NCBI GenBank assembly: GCA_947447375.1
Contig: CANFJB010000016.1
Location: forward strand, 1 to 45,044
Reading direction: 5' to 3'
DNA: 45,044 nucleotides
Source of the DNA: Bacteroidota bacterium
GTDB taxonomy: Bacteria; Bacteroidota; Bacteroidia; Flavobacteriales; Flavobacteriaceae
In this document: positions 17,777-26,190 of the stretch, piece by piece
Position numbering within the stretch: the stretch's first letter is position 1
Layout of the letters: every line of letters begins with the position of its first letter
Translations under genes and position numbers: made by a program
The notes under the pieces: generated by a model
Seen by the model: the letters and a program-made list of their open reading frames with translations, nothing else
Database searches by the model: none
What the model was told of the DNA's origin: nothing

Positions 17777-19087
17777 ATGAACAATATTGTTGCCATTGTA
17801 GGAAGACCAAATGTAGGGAAATCGACGCTTTTCAATCGATTAATCCAAAGAAGAGAAGCCATCGTAGATTCTGTTTCGGGAGTTACTCGCGATAGAAACT
17901 ATGGAAAAAGCGAATGGAATGGAAAGGAATTTTCTGTAATTGATACCGGAGGATACGTTCGCGGTTCCGATGATGTTTTTGAAGGAGAAATCCGTAAACA
18001 AGTGGAATTAGCAATTGATGAAGCCGACGTAATTATTTTCGTTGTAGATGTAGAAGAAGGAATCACCCCAATGGATGATGCCGTTGCTAAATTATTACGA
18101 AAAGTAACCAAACCGGTACTTTTAGCAGTAAACAAAGTCGATAATGCCATGCGTGAAAAAGACGCTGTTGAGTTTTACAACCTTGGTTTAGGTGATTATT
18201 TCACTTTTGCAAGTATCTCAGGCAGCGGAACTGGTGATTTATTAGACGCTTTAATCGAGGCATTCCCTGAAAAGCCAGAACCAACACAAGAAGAATTAGA
18301 ATTACCTCGTTTTGCGGTTGTAGGTCGTCCAAACGCAGGAAAATCAAGTTTTATTAATGCCTTAATTGGAAAAGACAGATACATCGTTACCGATATTGCA
18401 GGAACCACCCGTGATGCCATTGATACCAAATTCGACCGTTTTGGTTTCGAATTTAACTTGGTAGATACTGCAGGAATTCGTCGTAAAGCAAAAGTAAAAG
18501 AAGATTTAGAGTTTTACTCTGTAATGCGCTCGGTTCGTGCTATTGAACATGCCGACATTTGTATCCTAATTATTGACGCAACCCGAGGATTTGAGGGCCA
18601 AGATCAAAGCATATTTTGGTTGGCTGAAAAAAACAGAAAAGGAGTTGTGATCCTTGTAAACAAATGGGATTTGGTAGAAAAAGACACCATGTCAACACGT
18701 GATTACGAAGAAAAAATCAGAAAAGAATTAATGCCATTTGTCGATGTGCCTATTCTTTTTGTATCGGCATTAACAAAACAACGTTTGCTGAAAGCGTTGG
18801 AAGCTACCGTTCAAGTTTTTGAAAATAGAAAACAACGAATTCCAACATCAAAATTCAATGACTACATGCTTAAAGTTATTGAAGGTTATCCACCACCGGC
18901 ATTAAAAGGAAAGTATGTGAAAATTAAATATTGCATGCAATTACCAACACCAACACCACAGTTTGTATTTTTTGCCAACTTACCGCAATATGTAAAAGAA
19001 GCGTACAAACGTTTTCTAGAAAATAAAATTCGTGAAAATTGGGATTTCTCAGGAGTTCCAATTGATATTTATATCAGAGAGAAATAA
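17777..19087 (+). CDS. der: GTPase Der (EngA), tandem G-domain ribosome assembly factor
   Basis: The protein has 436 residues, the standard length. Der carries two successive GTPase domains and acts in late 50S subunit assembly. Domain 1: GRPNVGKST (8-16), DTGG, NKVD. Domain 2: [17 protein letters not shown] near residue 300. A C-terminal KH-like domain carries the typical segment [20 protein letters not shown]. The start ATG lies directly before the conserved [13 protein letters not shown]. The gene has its own -7 box and ends in a bidirectional terminator, so it appears monocistronic. Confidence 0.97.
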   Translation: MNNIVAIVGRPNVGKSTLFNRLIQRREAIVDSVSGVTRDRNYGKSEWNGKEFSVIDTGGYVRGSDDVFEGEIRKQVELAIDEADVIIFVVDVEEGITPMDDAVAKLLRKVTKPVLLAVNKVDNAMREKDAVEFYNLGLGDYFTFASISGSGTGDLLDALIEAFPEKPEPTQEELELPRFAVVGRPNAGKSSFINALIGKDRYIVTDIAGTTRDAIDTKFDRFGFEFNLVDTAGIRRKAKVKEDLEFYSVMRSVRAIEHADICILIIDATRGFEGQDQSIFWLAEKNRKGVVILVNKWDLVEKDTMSTRDYEEKIRKELMPFVDVPILFVSALTKQRLLKALEATVQVFENRKQRIPTSKFNDYMLKVIEGYPPPALKGKYVKIKYCMQLPTPTPQFVFFANLPQYVKEAYKRFLENKIRENWDFSGVPIDIYIREK

Positions 19088-19090
19088 AAT

Positions 19091-19118
19091 AAAAAAGCCC
19101 CAAATTTGGGGCTTTTTT
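19091..19118. terminator. Bidirectional terminator between der and the TPM-domain gene
   Basis: A perfect 28-bp palindrome (core AGCCCC AAATTT GGGGCT) flanked by an A-run and a T-run of eight lies between convergent genes ending at 19087 and 19139, so it can stop transcription from both sides. Confidence 0.9.
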
Positions 19119-19138
19119 TTATGTCTTTTAGTATTGAT

Positions 19139-19933
19139 TTACCAGCCTCCGCTTGAGCCTCCGCCAGAGAATCCTCCTCCGCCAAAGCCTCCACCAAAGC
19201 CACCGCCGAAGTCGCCGCCTCCAGATGAACCGCCAAATCCTCCAGATCCTCGGCCACCACCTAAGCTACTCAAAATCAAGATATCCATAAAACTAGGACC
19301 TCCGCCAGAGCTGCCAGAGTTACCTCCGTTGTTTTTTCTTCGAGAAATGATCGCTAATATAAACACCACAATAATTATAATTACAATAGGAGGAATTCCA
19401 TCGCTTTTGTTGGCTTTTCGTTTTCCTTTGTATTTTCCTTTTAATACATCAATAATTGCTGTAGTTCCTTTATCCAAACCGTTGAAAAAACTCCCGGATT
19501 TAAATTCAGGAACAATAACATTTCTAATTATTTCACCGCCAATTCCAGCAGTTAATTTGTCTTCAACTCCGTAACCAGGGTTTATTGCAATTTTCTTTTC
19601 GGCTTTAGCCAATAGAATTACAACGCCATTATCGTCTTTTTCTGTTCCTCCAATCCCCCATTTTTGTCCCCAATTAGTAGCTAAAAGACTCACGTCTTCT
19701 CCTTTAAGGCTTTCGATGGTGATCACCACAATTTGTGTAGTTGTAGAATCAGAATAGCGAACTAGTTTTTCTTCTAATTGCGCTTTTTCATCTGCACTTA
19801 AAATATTCGCATAATCATAAACAGAAGTTTGCTCTTTCGGAATTTCAGGAATTTCAAATTGTGCAAAACCTATTTGTGAAAACAACAAACAAGCAAACAA
19901 AATTAAAAAGGAATTTTTTACATTTGATTTCAT
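19139..19933 (-). CDS. TPM-domain membrane protein with Gly-rich tail (YgcG family)
   Basis: The protein has 264 residues. A signal peptide ends GFAQ, and a TPM domain (residues about 38-165) carries VYDYANILSADEKAQLEEKL, TQIVVITIES, GVVILLAK and NPGYGVEDKL. A short basic stretch, one transmembrane helix (PPIVIIIIVVFILAIIS) and a low-complexity Gly/Ser-rich tail ending GGSSGGW follow. TPM proteins of this kind are envelope-attached; some family members have phosphatase activity, but the role in bacteria is poorly known. The start overlaps the stop of the next TPM gene by one base (TAATG), so the two are translationally coupled. LemA lies just upstream, the standard LemA-TPM arrangement. Confidence 0.88.
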   Translation of the reverse strand: MKSNVKNSFLILFACLLFSQIGFAQFEIPEIPKEQTSVYDYANILSADEKAQLEEKLVRYSDSTTTQIVVITIESLKGEDVSLLATNWGQKWGIGGTEKDDNGVVILLAKAEKKIAINPGYGVEDKLTAGIGGEIIRNVIVPEFKSGSFFNGLDKGTTAIIDVLKGKYKGKRKANKSDGIPPIVIIIIVVFILAIISRRKNNGGNSGSSGGGPSFMDILILSSLGGGRGSGGFGGSSGGGDFGGGFGGGFGGGGFSGGGSSGGW

Positions 19934-20367
19934 TATCCCTTTGATATTTCGTTAGACAATTCATTAGTATCATTTTCTTGCCATGGAAAGTAGGTTTTCA
20001 ATTGGCTTCCTGCTTTCTGAATTCCATCAATTAGACCTTCTTTGAAATTTCCATTTTTAAAATGAAATAACATCGCTTCCTTGGTAGAATCCCAAAAATC
20101 AGTAGGTACTAAATCGTTAATCCCTTTGTCTCCGCAAATAGCAAATGCTTTATCGGCAACAGCCAAATAAATCAAAACACCATTTTTAAGTTCCGTTTCG
20201 TGCATTTTTAATTCTTCAAAAACAATTAATGCACGATCGTAAGCCGCAATTGAACTGGTATTTTCAATGTGTACTCTAATCTCGCCAGAAGTTTCTTTTT
20301 CTGCCATAGTAATAGCAGTAACAATTTCTTGTTCTTCTTCAGGGGTTAAAAAAACTTCTTTTGACAT
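19933..20367 (-). CDS. TPM-domain protein, soluble
   Basis: The protein has 144 residues with no signal peptide or membrane helix. Recognisable TPM-domain elements: FLTPEEEQEIVTAITMAEKETSGEIRVHIE near the start, then GVLIYLAVADKAFAICGDKGIND and HFKNGNFKEGLIDGIQKAG. It is smaller than its downstream paralogue and probably cytoplasmic. It lies between lemA (42 bp upstream, across a GC-rich hairpin) and the larger TPM gene (1-base overlap). The conserved LemA-TPM-TPM cluster suggests the three products act together at the cell envelope, but the molecular function is not known. Confidence 0.85.
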   Translation of the reverse strand: MSKEVFLTPEEEQEIVTAITMAEKETSGEIRVHIENTSSIAAYDRALIVFEELKMHETELKNGVLIYLAVADKAFAICGDKGINDLVPTDFWDSTKEAMLFHFKNGNFKEGLIDGIQKAGSQLKTYFPWQENDTNELSNEISKG

Positions 20368-20382
20368 AAATATAGTTTTAAG

Positions 20383-20409
20383 CCCCTCCTTTGGAGGGGT
20401 TGGGGAGGA
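20383..20409 (-). repeat. GC-rich hairpin element between lemA and TPM gene
   Basis: Stem CCCCTCC (20383-20389) / GGAGGGG (20393-20399) with a 3-nt loop, followed by a second G-rich motif TTGGGGAGG. On the minus (transcript) strand it reads CCTCCCCAACCCCTCC then AAAGGAGGGG. It resembles the element at 21046-21071 in layout, and such C-rich/G-rich motifs recur between genes in flavobacteria as I recall. It could reduce downstream expression or be an inert dispersed repeat. Confidence 0.55.
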
Positions 20410-21003
20410 TTAGAATTTTACTTCAACTGGTTTGTCAGCACCAACAGCTGCTTCGAAATATGGTTTTTCTTTCAAACCGTACATTCCAGCCAATATATTT
20501 CTTGGGAAAGTATTGATGTTATTGTTATAAGGTTTAACCGATTCGTTGAAACGAGTTCTAGCCGTCAAAATTTGATTTTCTGTACTCGCCAATTCATCTT
20601 GTAATTTCAAGAAATTCTCATTTGCTTTCAACACAGGATATTGCTCAACAGAAACTAATAATTTTGATAATGATGAACTTACACCACTTTGAGCCGAATT
20701 AAAAGCTGCTAATTGTTCCGGTGTAACATTTTTAGGGTCAATTGTTACTCCAGTAGCTTTTGCTCTCGCTTCAATAACTGCTGTTAAAGTGCTTTTTTCA
20801 AAATCTGCAGCTCCTTTAACCGTATTTACTAAGTTTCCTATTAAGTCATTTCTTCTTTGATAAGACGTTTGAACGTTACCCCAGCTTTCTTTTATGTCTT
20901 GCTCGTAACGAACAGCATTGTTGTAAATTCCAGAAGCCCAGCTGTACATTCCTAATATAATTACAGCAACAATAATCCAAGGTAAAAATTTTTTAAAGTC
21001 CAT
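20410..21003 (-). CDS. lemA: LemA family protein
   Basis: The protein has 197 residues, the family length. One N-terminal membrane anchor (FLPWIIVAVIILGMYSWASG) is followed by a helical domain with the hallmark SWGNVQTSYQRRNDLIGNLVNTVKG and, later, ENFLKLQDELASTENQILTARTRFNESVKPYN. The C-terminal FEAAVGADKPVEVKF is also typical. LemA proteins are membrane-attached with most of the chain outside the cytoplasm; their biochemical role is unsettled. It is followed by two TPM genes and preceded by merR and an M23 peptidase gene on the same strand, so a five-gene unit is likely. Confidence 0.93.
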   Translation of the reverse strand: MDFKKFLPWIIVAVIILGMYSWASGIYNNAVRYEQDIKESWGNVQTSYQRRNDLIGNLVNTVKGAADFEKSTLTAVIEARAKATGVTIDPKNVTPEQLAAFNSAQSGVSSSLSKLLVSVEQYPVLKANENFLKLQDELASTENQILTARTRFNESVKPYNNNINTFPRNILAGMYGLKEKPYFEAAVGADKPVEVKF

Positions 21004-21045
21004 TTTTTTAATTTTAAGTTTAATAGTTAATTTATTATTGATTTC

Positions 21046-21071
21046 TATCCCCCCTTCGGGGGTTAGGGGGA
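21046..21071 (-). repeat. C-rich/G-rich hairpin element between merR and lemA
   Basis: CCCCC-TTC-GGGGG stem (21050-21062) followed by TTA and another GGGGG block. On the transcript strand it reads ATCCCCCTAACCCCC then GAAGGGGGG, the same two-block layout as the element at 20383-20409, one gene further on. No T-run follows, so it is not a classical terminator. Confidence 0.55.
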
Positions 21072-21404
21072 TTATAATTCTGATTTTATTGCGTTCAGCT
21101 GCATTTTTATGCCTTCTAATTTGCTGATAATTTCATATTTATCAAGCGTTTTTTTCTGGCCTTCTTTTAAATGTGTTTTGGCTCCTTCCAATGTAAATCC
21201 GCGTTCTTTAACCAAATGAAATATCAATTTCAAATTGGTAACATCCTCTGGCGTAAACATTCTGTTGCCTTTTGCATTTTTCTTTGGTTTTAGAATTTCA
21301 AATTCCTTGTCCCAAAATCGTATTAATGATGCATTTACATCAAATGCTTTGGCCAATTCGCCAATGCTGTAATACCTTTTTCCTTCTGTTAACTCTATAT
21401 GCAT
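21072..21404 (-). CDS. MerR family transcriptional regulator
   Basis: The protein has 110 residues. The N-terminal winged helix-turn-helix (YYSIGELAKAFDVNASLIRFWDKEFEILKP, then NRMFTPEDVTNLKLIFHLVKERGFTLEGAK) is the MerR DNA-binding domain. What follows is a short helical tail, too short for a metal- or drug-binding effector domain, and no conserved Cys is present, so the signal it senses (if any) is unknown. Its ATG overlaps the stop codon of the upstream M23 peptidase gene (TAATG), indicating coupled translation. It may regulate this envelope cluster, but that is only suggested by position. Confidence 0.92.
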   Translation of the reverse strand: MHIELTEGKRYYSIGELAKAFDVNASLIRFWDKEFEILKPKKNAKGNRMFTPEDVTNLKLIFHLVKERGFTLEGAKTHLKEGQKKTLDKYEIISKLEGIKMQLNAIKSEL

Positions 21405-22381
21405 TAGTCTAAAGATTGATTTTCTTGATTAGCAATTTTTGAAATAGCAACATATTCTGCTGCCGAAATATTTCCATAATAAAAATTCAACGGGTTCACC
21501 ACATCACCATTTTTATGAACTTCATAATGCAAGTGTGGCGCTTCCGAACGCCCTGTGCTTCCTACATATCCTATAATATCGCCGCGTTTCACATACTGTC
21601 CAACACGCGCTTTATATCGACTTAAATGTGCGTATAAAGTTTCATAACCAAAACCATGCCGAATCACAATATGATTTCCAAATCCCGAAGCCGTATTGTC
21701 AGCTCTAGATACAATTCCATCGCCTGAAGCAAAAACCGGAGTTCCCATTTTAGCAGTGAAATCCATGCCTTCATGAAACTTTCTCGCCTTTGTAAATGGG
21801 TCACTTCGATACCCAAAACCAGATGCCATACGTTTCAAATTCTCGTTACGCACAGGTTGAATTGCCGGAATTGCTGCCAGTAATTTCTCTTTGCTTTTTG
21901 CCAATTTCAAAATTTCGTCCAATGATTTTGACTGAACAACTAATTGTTTTGCCAAAACATCAACCCGTTTTGTGGTGTTTATAACCAAGTCAGAATTGTT
22001 GTAACCCTCTAATTCCTTGTACCTGTTTTCAATTCCAAAAACTGCCTTTCTGTCTTCTTCAGAAATAGGCGAGGAGTTAAAATAGGCACGATATAAATTG
22101 TTGTCACGGTCTTCTAGCGCATTTAAAACTTCGTCAACCTGATCTATTTTTCTGTTTAAAATAGCATATTGTATCTTCAAATTATCAATTTCTCGAGCTT
22201 GAAGTTTGTCTTTCGGAGTTTCAAAATAAGGCGTATTCAATAAAACTACAAATGCCAAAAAGCCAAATAACGCCGACGACAACAAAAACAGCATTATATA
22301 GGCAAAACTCCTTCTTTTTAAAGGCGTAATTATCCTATATGCTAAGCTTTCTGGATCGTAATAATATTTTACCTTCGCCAT
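21404..22381 (-). CDS. M23 family metallopeptidase, membrane-anchored
   Basis: The protein has 325 residues. A cytoplasmic N-terminus (MAKVKYYYDPESLAYRI) precedes one transmembrane helix (residues about 27-48), a helical/coiled segment (about 57-170) and a LytM/M23 domain (about 185-300). The zinc-site residues are visible: H203 and D207 in FHEGMDF, and H283/H285 in HLHYEVH, so an active peptidoglycan endopeptidase is expected. The architecture is the usual flavobacterial one for this family. It heads a minus-strand run with merR, lemA and two TPM genes and is divergent from alaS. A possible minus-strand -7 box (TAAATTTG at 22451-22458) lies 70 bp upstream, without a -33 match. Confidence 0.93.
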   Translation of the reverse strand: MAKVKYYYDPESLAYRIITPLKRRSFAYIMLFLLSSALFGFLAFVVLLNTPYFETPKDKLQAREIDNLKIQYAILNRKIDQVDEVLNALEDRDNNLYRAYFNSSPISEEDRKAVFGIENRYKELEGYNNSDLVINTTKRVDVLAKQLVVQSKSLDEILKLAKSKEKLLAAIPAIQPVRNENLKRMASGFGYRSDPFTKARKFHEGMDFTAKMGTPVFASGDGIVSRADNTASGFGNHIVIRHGFGYETLYAHLSRYKARVGQYVKRGDIIGYVGSTGRSEAPHLHYEVHKNGDVVNPLNFYYGNISAAEYVAISKIANQENQSLD

Positions 22382-22396
22382 GTTTTAAAAATATGC

Positions 22397-22404
22397 TATT
22401 TTTG
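22397..22404 (+). promoter_or_regulatory. Candidate -7 box (TATTTTTG) within an inverted repeat, upstream of alaS
   Basis: TATTTTTG matches TAnnTTTG and lies in an 8-bp inverted repeat CTATTTTT (22396-22403) / AAAAATAG (22413-22420). It points towards alaS but is 325 bp from its start. If used, the structured repeat at 22512-22640 would lie in the alaS leader. No other exact -7 match is seen closer to alaS. The assignment is weak. Confidence 0.3.
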
Positions 22405-22511
22405 TACTTTGTAAAAATAGGTTTTATAAATTTACAAAGCGTTGGAAAAACAAATTTAATAAATGTTTCAGTAGTCTGACGTTTTTTTTAACACTATTTT
22501 ATGTGCCTATT

Positions 22512-22645
22512 CCAGCTTTACGCTGCAAGTTCTCAGATTGAAAACTTTTTTTATAAAACCCAGCAGGAGCTCCCTTTGGTCGCTCTGCCAGCTTAATAAA
22601 AAATACTTTTCAATTCCTCGAAGCTTTCCGCTGCAATCTGGGGCA
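22512..22645. repeat. Structured repeat element in the M23-alaS gap
   Basis: The 347-bp gap 22382-22728 has no credible gene. This part holds direct repeats AGCTTTACGCTGCAA (22514-22528) and AGCTTTCCGCTGCAA (22622-22636), differing at one base. They flank an imperfect long inverted repeat (22537-22558 with 22593-22614) around a GC-rich inner hairpin (AGCAGGAGC at 22562-22570, loop, then GCTCTGCCAGC). The core matches the element between era and der, so both appear to belong to one dispersed family. Confidence 0.6.
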
Positions 22646-22687
22646 AAAATGTTGATTTGTTGATTTGGTAATTCGTTTATTCGAAAG

Positions 22688-22719
22688 CCAAATAACCAAA
22701 TAACCGAATAACCGAATAA
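22688..22719 (+). repeat. Four 8-bp tandem repeats immediately upstream of alaS
   Basis: CCAAATAA, CCAAATAA, CCGAATAA, CCGAATAA in perfect register, ending 9 bp before the alaS ATG. This microsatellite-like tract would sit in the 5' untranslated leader and may be length-variable. Confidence 0.8.
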
Positions 22720-22728
22720 ACATTAAAA

Positions 22729-25356
22729 ATGAAATCACAAGACGTAAGAAAGCAATTTCTAAACTTTTTCGAAGGCAAAGGACACTTAATTGTTCCATCC
22801 GCACCAATTGTTCTAAAAGATGATCCAACCCTGATGTTCAACAACTCAGGAATGGCGCAATTCAAAGAATATTTTTTGGGAAATGGAACTCCTAAAAGCA
22901 ATAGAATTGCCGACACTCAAAAATGTCTTCGTGTTTCAGGAAAACATAACGATCTGGAAGAAGTAGGAATTGACACTTACCACCACACCATGTTTGAAAT
23001 GCTAGGGAACTGGTCTTTTGGTGATTATTTCAAAAAAGAAGCCATCAATTGGGCCTGGGAATTACTAACAGAAGTCTACAAAATCCCAAAAGATATTCTT
23101 TACGTATCTGTATTTGAAGGAAATCCTGATGAAAATGTCCCTTTCGACCAAGAAGCTTATGATATTTGGAAAACCCTAATTTCTGAAGACCGAATTATCC
23201 TTGGAAATAAAAAAGATAATTTCTGGGAAATGGGAGAGCAAGGTCCGTGTGGTCCATGTTCAGAAATCCATGTCGATATTCGTTCGGCTGAAGAAAAAGC
23301 AAAAATTTCAGGTAAAGAATTAGTGAACAACGACCATCCGCATGTTGTGGAAATTTGGAATAATGTTTTCATGGAATTCAACCGAAAAGCGGACGGTTCA
23401 TTGGAGAAATTACCTGCGCAACACGTCGATACTGGAATGGGATTCGAAAGACTTTGTATGGTTTTGCAAGGGGTTCAGTCCAATTATGATACCGATGTTT
23501 TCACTCCAATTATCCAACACATTGAGAAAATTACAGGAGCAAAATATACCATAAAAGCCAAAGACGACGAAGAAGAAAAAGTCAATATTGCCATTCGCGT
23601 TATTGCCGATCACGTTCGCGCAGTTGCATTTGCAATAGCTGACGGACAATTGCCATCAAATACCGGTGCAGGTTATGTAATTCGAAGAATATTGCGTCGT
23701 GCAATTCGTTACGGATTTACATTTTTGAATACTAAAGAAGCTTTTATTTATCAATTGGTTGATACTTTAAGCGCACAAATGGGAGGTTCATTCCCTGAAA
23801 TCACCGCACAGAAAAATCTAGTGATGAACGTAATTAAAGAAGAGGAAAACTCCTTTTTAAGAACGTTGGATCAAGGATTACAACTGTTAGAAAATGTAAT
23901 TTCTAGTACTCAAGGCAAATTAGTTTCTGGACAAAAAGCATTCGAATTATACGATACTTTTGGTTTTCCAATCGATTTAACAGCACTGATTTTAAGAGAA
24001 AGAGGATACGATTTAGATGAAGCTGGTTTCGATAAAGCGATGCTAGAACAAAAAACGCGTTCACGTGCTGCATCTGAAGTTTCAACTGAAGATTGGGTAA
24101 TTTTAGAAGAAGGAAATAACGAAACTTTTGTGGGTTACGACCAAGTTGAAAACGAAGTTAAAATCACCCGTTTCCGTAAAACAGATAGTAAAAAAGACGG
24201 AGTTTTATTCCAAATAGTATTAAACAACACGCCATTTTATCCTGAAGGAGGTGGACAAGTGGGCGATAAAGGAGTTTTAGTTTCTGCAAATGAAACTATC
24301 CAAATTATCGATACGAAAAAAGAAAATAACTTGATAGTACATTTTTCAAAGCAATTGCCAGAAAATGTAACCGCCAAATTTGAGGCCAAAGTGGATTCTA
24401 ATTTGAGAAATTTAACCTCAAGAAATCACTCGGCGACACACTTAATGCACCAAGCTTTAAGAACTATTCTAGGAACTCACGTGGAGCAAAAAGGGTCATT
24501 GGTAAACCCAAATTATTTGCGTTTTGACTTCTCGCATTTTTCTAAAATGACGGAAGCAGAATTGCAACAAGTTGAAGATTTTGTAAATGCAAGAATTCAA
24601 GAGCAATTACCATTAATTGAAAGAAGAAACATACCATTTGCGCAAGCAGTTTCGGAAGGGGCTATGGCACTGTTTGGAGAAAAATATGGTGATGAGGTTC
24701 GTGCTATTAAATTTGGCGAAAGCATGGAATTGTGTGGTGGAATTCACGTAAAAAACACCTCTGAAATCTGGCATTTTAAAATTGTTTCTGAAGGTGCTGT
24801 CGCAGCTGGAATTCGCCGTATTGAAGCCATTACAAGTGATGCGGTAAAAGCTCATTTTGCATCGTATGAAAGTACTTTAAATGAAGTTAAAGAAGCGCTA
24901 AAAAACCCTCAAGATATTTTGAAAGCGGTTCATTCTTTGCAAGATGATAATACCAAACTTTCGAAGCAAATAGAAGCTTTAATGAAAGACAAGGTTAAAA
25001 ATATTAAAGCGACTTTAGCATCTGAAATAAAAACAGTAAACGGAGTTCAATTCCTAGCAAAAAAAGTCGATTTAGATCCGAATGGCGCTAAAGATTTGGC
25101 TTATGAATTAGCAACTTTAGGAACCAATGTTTTTGTAGTTTTGGCAACAGCCGAGGAAGGAAAACCAACAATAAGCTGTTATATTTCTAAAGAATTAGTG
25201 ACGGAAAAATCACTAAATGCTGGAAATGTAGTTAGAGAATTGGGTAAATACATTCAAGGAGGAGGAGGAGGACAGCCGTTTTTCGCAACTGCCGGTGGTA
25301 AAAACACTGCTGGAATTGCAGAAGCTCTTGAAAAAGCGATTGATTTTGTGAAATAA
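22729..25356 (+). CDS. alaS: Alanine--tRNA ligase
   Basis: The protein has 875 residues, full length. It charges tRNA-Ala with alanine and edits mischarged Ser/Gly. The N-terminal class II catalytic core starts [19 protein letters not shown] and includes [13 protein letters not shown] and the motif 3 region with [17 protein letters not shown]. The editing domain carries the zinc-binding [11 protein letters not shown] and, further on, CGGIHV. The DHHA1 C-terminal domain has the Gly-rich [15 protein letters not shown]. The ATG at 22729 directly precedes the conserved N-terminus. It appears monocistronic, with a terminator shared with the convergent gene at 25625. Confidence 0.98.
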   Translation: MKSQDVRKQFLNFFEGKGHLIVPSAPIVLKDDPTLMFNNSGMAQFKEYFLGNGTPKSNRIADTQKCLRVSGKHNDLEEVGIDTYHHTMFEMLGNWSFGDYFKKEAINWAWELLTEVYKIPKDILYVSVFEGNPDENVPFDQEAYDIWKTLISEDRIILGNKKDNFWEMGEQGPCGPCSEIHVDIRSAEEKAKISGKELVNNDHPHVVEIWNNVFMEFNRKADGSLEKLPAQHVDTGMGFERLCMVLQGVQSNYDTDVFTPIIQHIEKITGAKYTIKAKDDEEEKVNIAIRVIADHVRAVAFAIADGQLPSNTGAGYVIRRILRRAIRYGFTFLNTKEAFIYQLVDTLSAQMGGSFPEITAQKNLVMNVIKEEENSFLRTLDQGLQLLENVISSTQGKLVSGQKAFELYDTFGFPIDLTALILRERGYDLDEAGFDKAMLEQKTRSRAASEVSTEDWVILEEGNNETFVGYDQVENEVKITRFRKTDSKKDGVLFQIVLNNTPFYPEGGGQVGDKGVLVSANETIQIIDTKKENNLIVHFSKQLPENVTAKFEAKVDSNLRNLTSRNHSATHLMHQALRTILGTHVEQKGSLVNPNYLRFDFSHFSKMTEAELQQVEDFVNARIQEQLPLIERRNIPFAQAVSEGAMALFGEKYGDEVRAIKFGESMELCGGIHVKNTSEIWHFKIVSEGAVAAGIRRIEAITSDAVKAHFASYESTLNEVKEALKNPQDILKAVHSLQDDNTKLSKQIEALMKDKVKNIKATLASEIKTVNGVQFLAKKVDLDPNGAKDLAYELATLGTNVFVVLATAEEGKPTISCYISKELVTEKSLNAGNVVRELGKYIQGGGGGQPFFATAGGKNTAGIAEALEKAIDFVK

Positions 25357-25369
25357 TTTAATTTAACCC

Positions 25370-25561
25370 GTTGGGTGTAATTCTTAAAATAGTTATTAAT
25401 TTTTTTCTATTTACCACGAATTCTCGAATATCTTATAAAAACTGACTCAAATAGCAGTTCATCTTTGATGATCCCGAATTCTCGGGACGAATAAAATCGA
25501 AAAGTTAAATCGGAAAATTCGAAAATTCGTGGCAAAATTATTTTTTTTAATTACTCCCAAC
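25370..25561. repeat. Nested inverted-repeat element downstream of alaS
   Basis: Three nearly concentric inverted repeats. Outer: GTTGGGTGTAATT (25370-25382) with AATTACTCCCAAC (25549-25561), 12 of 13. Middle: CCACGAATTCTCGAAT (25414-25429) with ATTCGAAAATTCGTGG (25517-25532), 15 of 16. Centre: CCCGA-ATTC-TCGGG (25473-25486). There is no open frame of note. It resembles the CCACGAATT...AATTCGTGG sequences I recall as dispersed in flavobacterial intergenic DNA. It may be a non-autonomous element or a structured RNA in the alaS 3' region. Confidence 0.6.
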
Positions 25562-25581
25562 ACTTTTATTTAATACAATAA

Positions 25582-25609
25582 AAAAACCCTTTCAATTGAA
25601 AGGGTTTTT
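25582..25609. terminator. Bidirectional terminator between alaS and the small secreted protein gene
   Basis: A perfect palindrome AAAAACCCTTTCAA (25582-25595) / TTGAAAGGGTTTTT (25596-25609) with an A-run before and T-rich sequence after, between convergent genes. Confidence 0.88.
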
Positions 25610-25624
25610 ATTTTTTGGTGCTAG

Positions 25625-26020
25625 TTAGTTTGCTTTTGCAGCTTCCTTTTGAGCATTTTGAACGTCTTTAAGAGCTTTATATTTTTCAGCACCTAATAAT
25701 TCTTTTAATCTTGCAGCTTTTGCTTTTCCGTATTCTTTAGATTTTGCAGCTTTTTCTTCATCTGAAAGTGTTGCATCTGCTTTTAACGCTTTTCCAAAAG
25801 CAGAACTCTCTTCCGAAATCGCTCTGTATTTTTGTTGTTCGTCATCTGTTAAACCAGCTGTTTTAAATGCTTCCATTAAATCAGCTTCTTTTTTAGCTTT
25901 TGCAGCCGCTTTTTCTTCTTTAGAAAGTGTTTTCTCTTGTGGAGCATTGTTTGTTTCTTGTGCTTGAACTCCTGTAAAAGCAAAACCAATAGCCATAATT
26001 GTAGTTAATAAATACTTCAT
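25625..26020 (-). CDS. Small secreted Lys/Ala/Glu-rich helical protein
   Basis: The protein has 131 residues. A signal peptide (MKYLLTTIMAIGFAFTGVQAQ) is followed by a highly charged, almost entirely helical chain (LSKEEKAAAKAKKEADLMEAFKTAGLTDDEQQKYRAI). The LTDDEQQKYRAI segment loosely resembles the LTxxQ repeat of Spy/CpxP periplasmic proteins, but the second repeat is not clear, so I do not assign the family. It is a single gene with its own promoter, convergent with alaS. A periplasmic location is likely; the function is unknown. Confidence 0.8.
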   Translation of the reverse strand: MKYLLTTIMAIGFAFTGVQAQETNNAPQEKTLSKEEKAAAKAKKEADLMEAFKTAGLTDDEQQKYRAISEESSAFGKALKADATLSDEEKAAKSKEYGKAKAARLKELLGAEKYKALKDVQNAQKEAAKAN

Positions 26021-26049
26021 TTTTATATTTTTTTGAGTTAATTGTTACA

Positions 26050-26057
26050 CAAATATA
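26050..26057 (-). promoter_or_regulatory. -7 box (TATATTTG) of the small secreted protein gene
   Basis: On the minus strand TATATTTG lies 30 bp upstream of the ATG ending at 26020; it is an exact consensus match identical to the tRNA-fMet -7 box. No clear -33 TTG is seen. Confidence 0.65.
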
Positions 26058-26190
26058 GATAAAAATTGATGTGAAAATTATTATTTTTAAAAATTAAGAT
26101 TAATTTAATAAACGCTTGATTTAGCAAATAAAATCACAAATAAAAGTCACAAAATTCGTAATATTGCAATCTATTTTTAGACTTAATAAT

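Noticed and set aside
19032..19574. Proline-rich 180-codon open frame on the plus strand
   Set aside because: It is the reverse complement of the Gly-rich TPM protein tail (Gly codons become Pro codons) and overlaps the der 3' end and terminator.
19933..22381. Toxin-antitoxin or defence operon built on the MerR and M23 genes
   Set aside because: All five products belong to common envelope families (M23, MerR, LemA, TPM) and the order is an ordinary flavobacterial one.
22610..22916. Two short minus-strand open frames over the alaS 5' end
   Set aside because: They run antisense to conserved alaS codons and into repeat DNA, with no recognisable product.
26164..26190. TTG start at 26164 for the GSCFA protein
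   Set aside because: It overlaps a -7-like box and adds residues not resembling the family; ATG 26191 precedes the conserved N-terminus.
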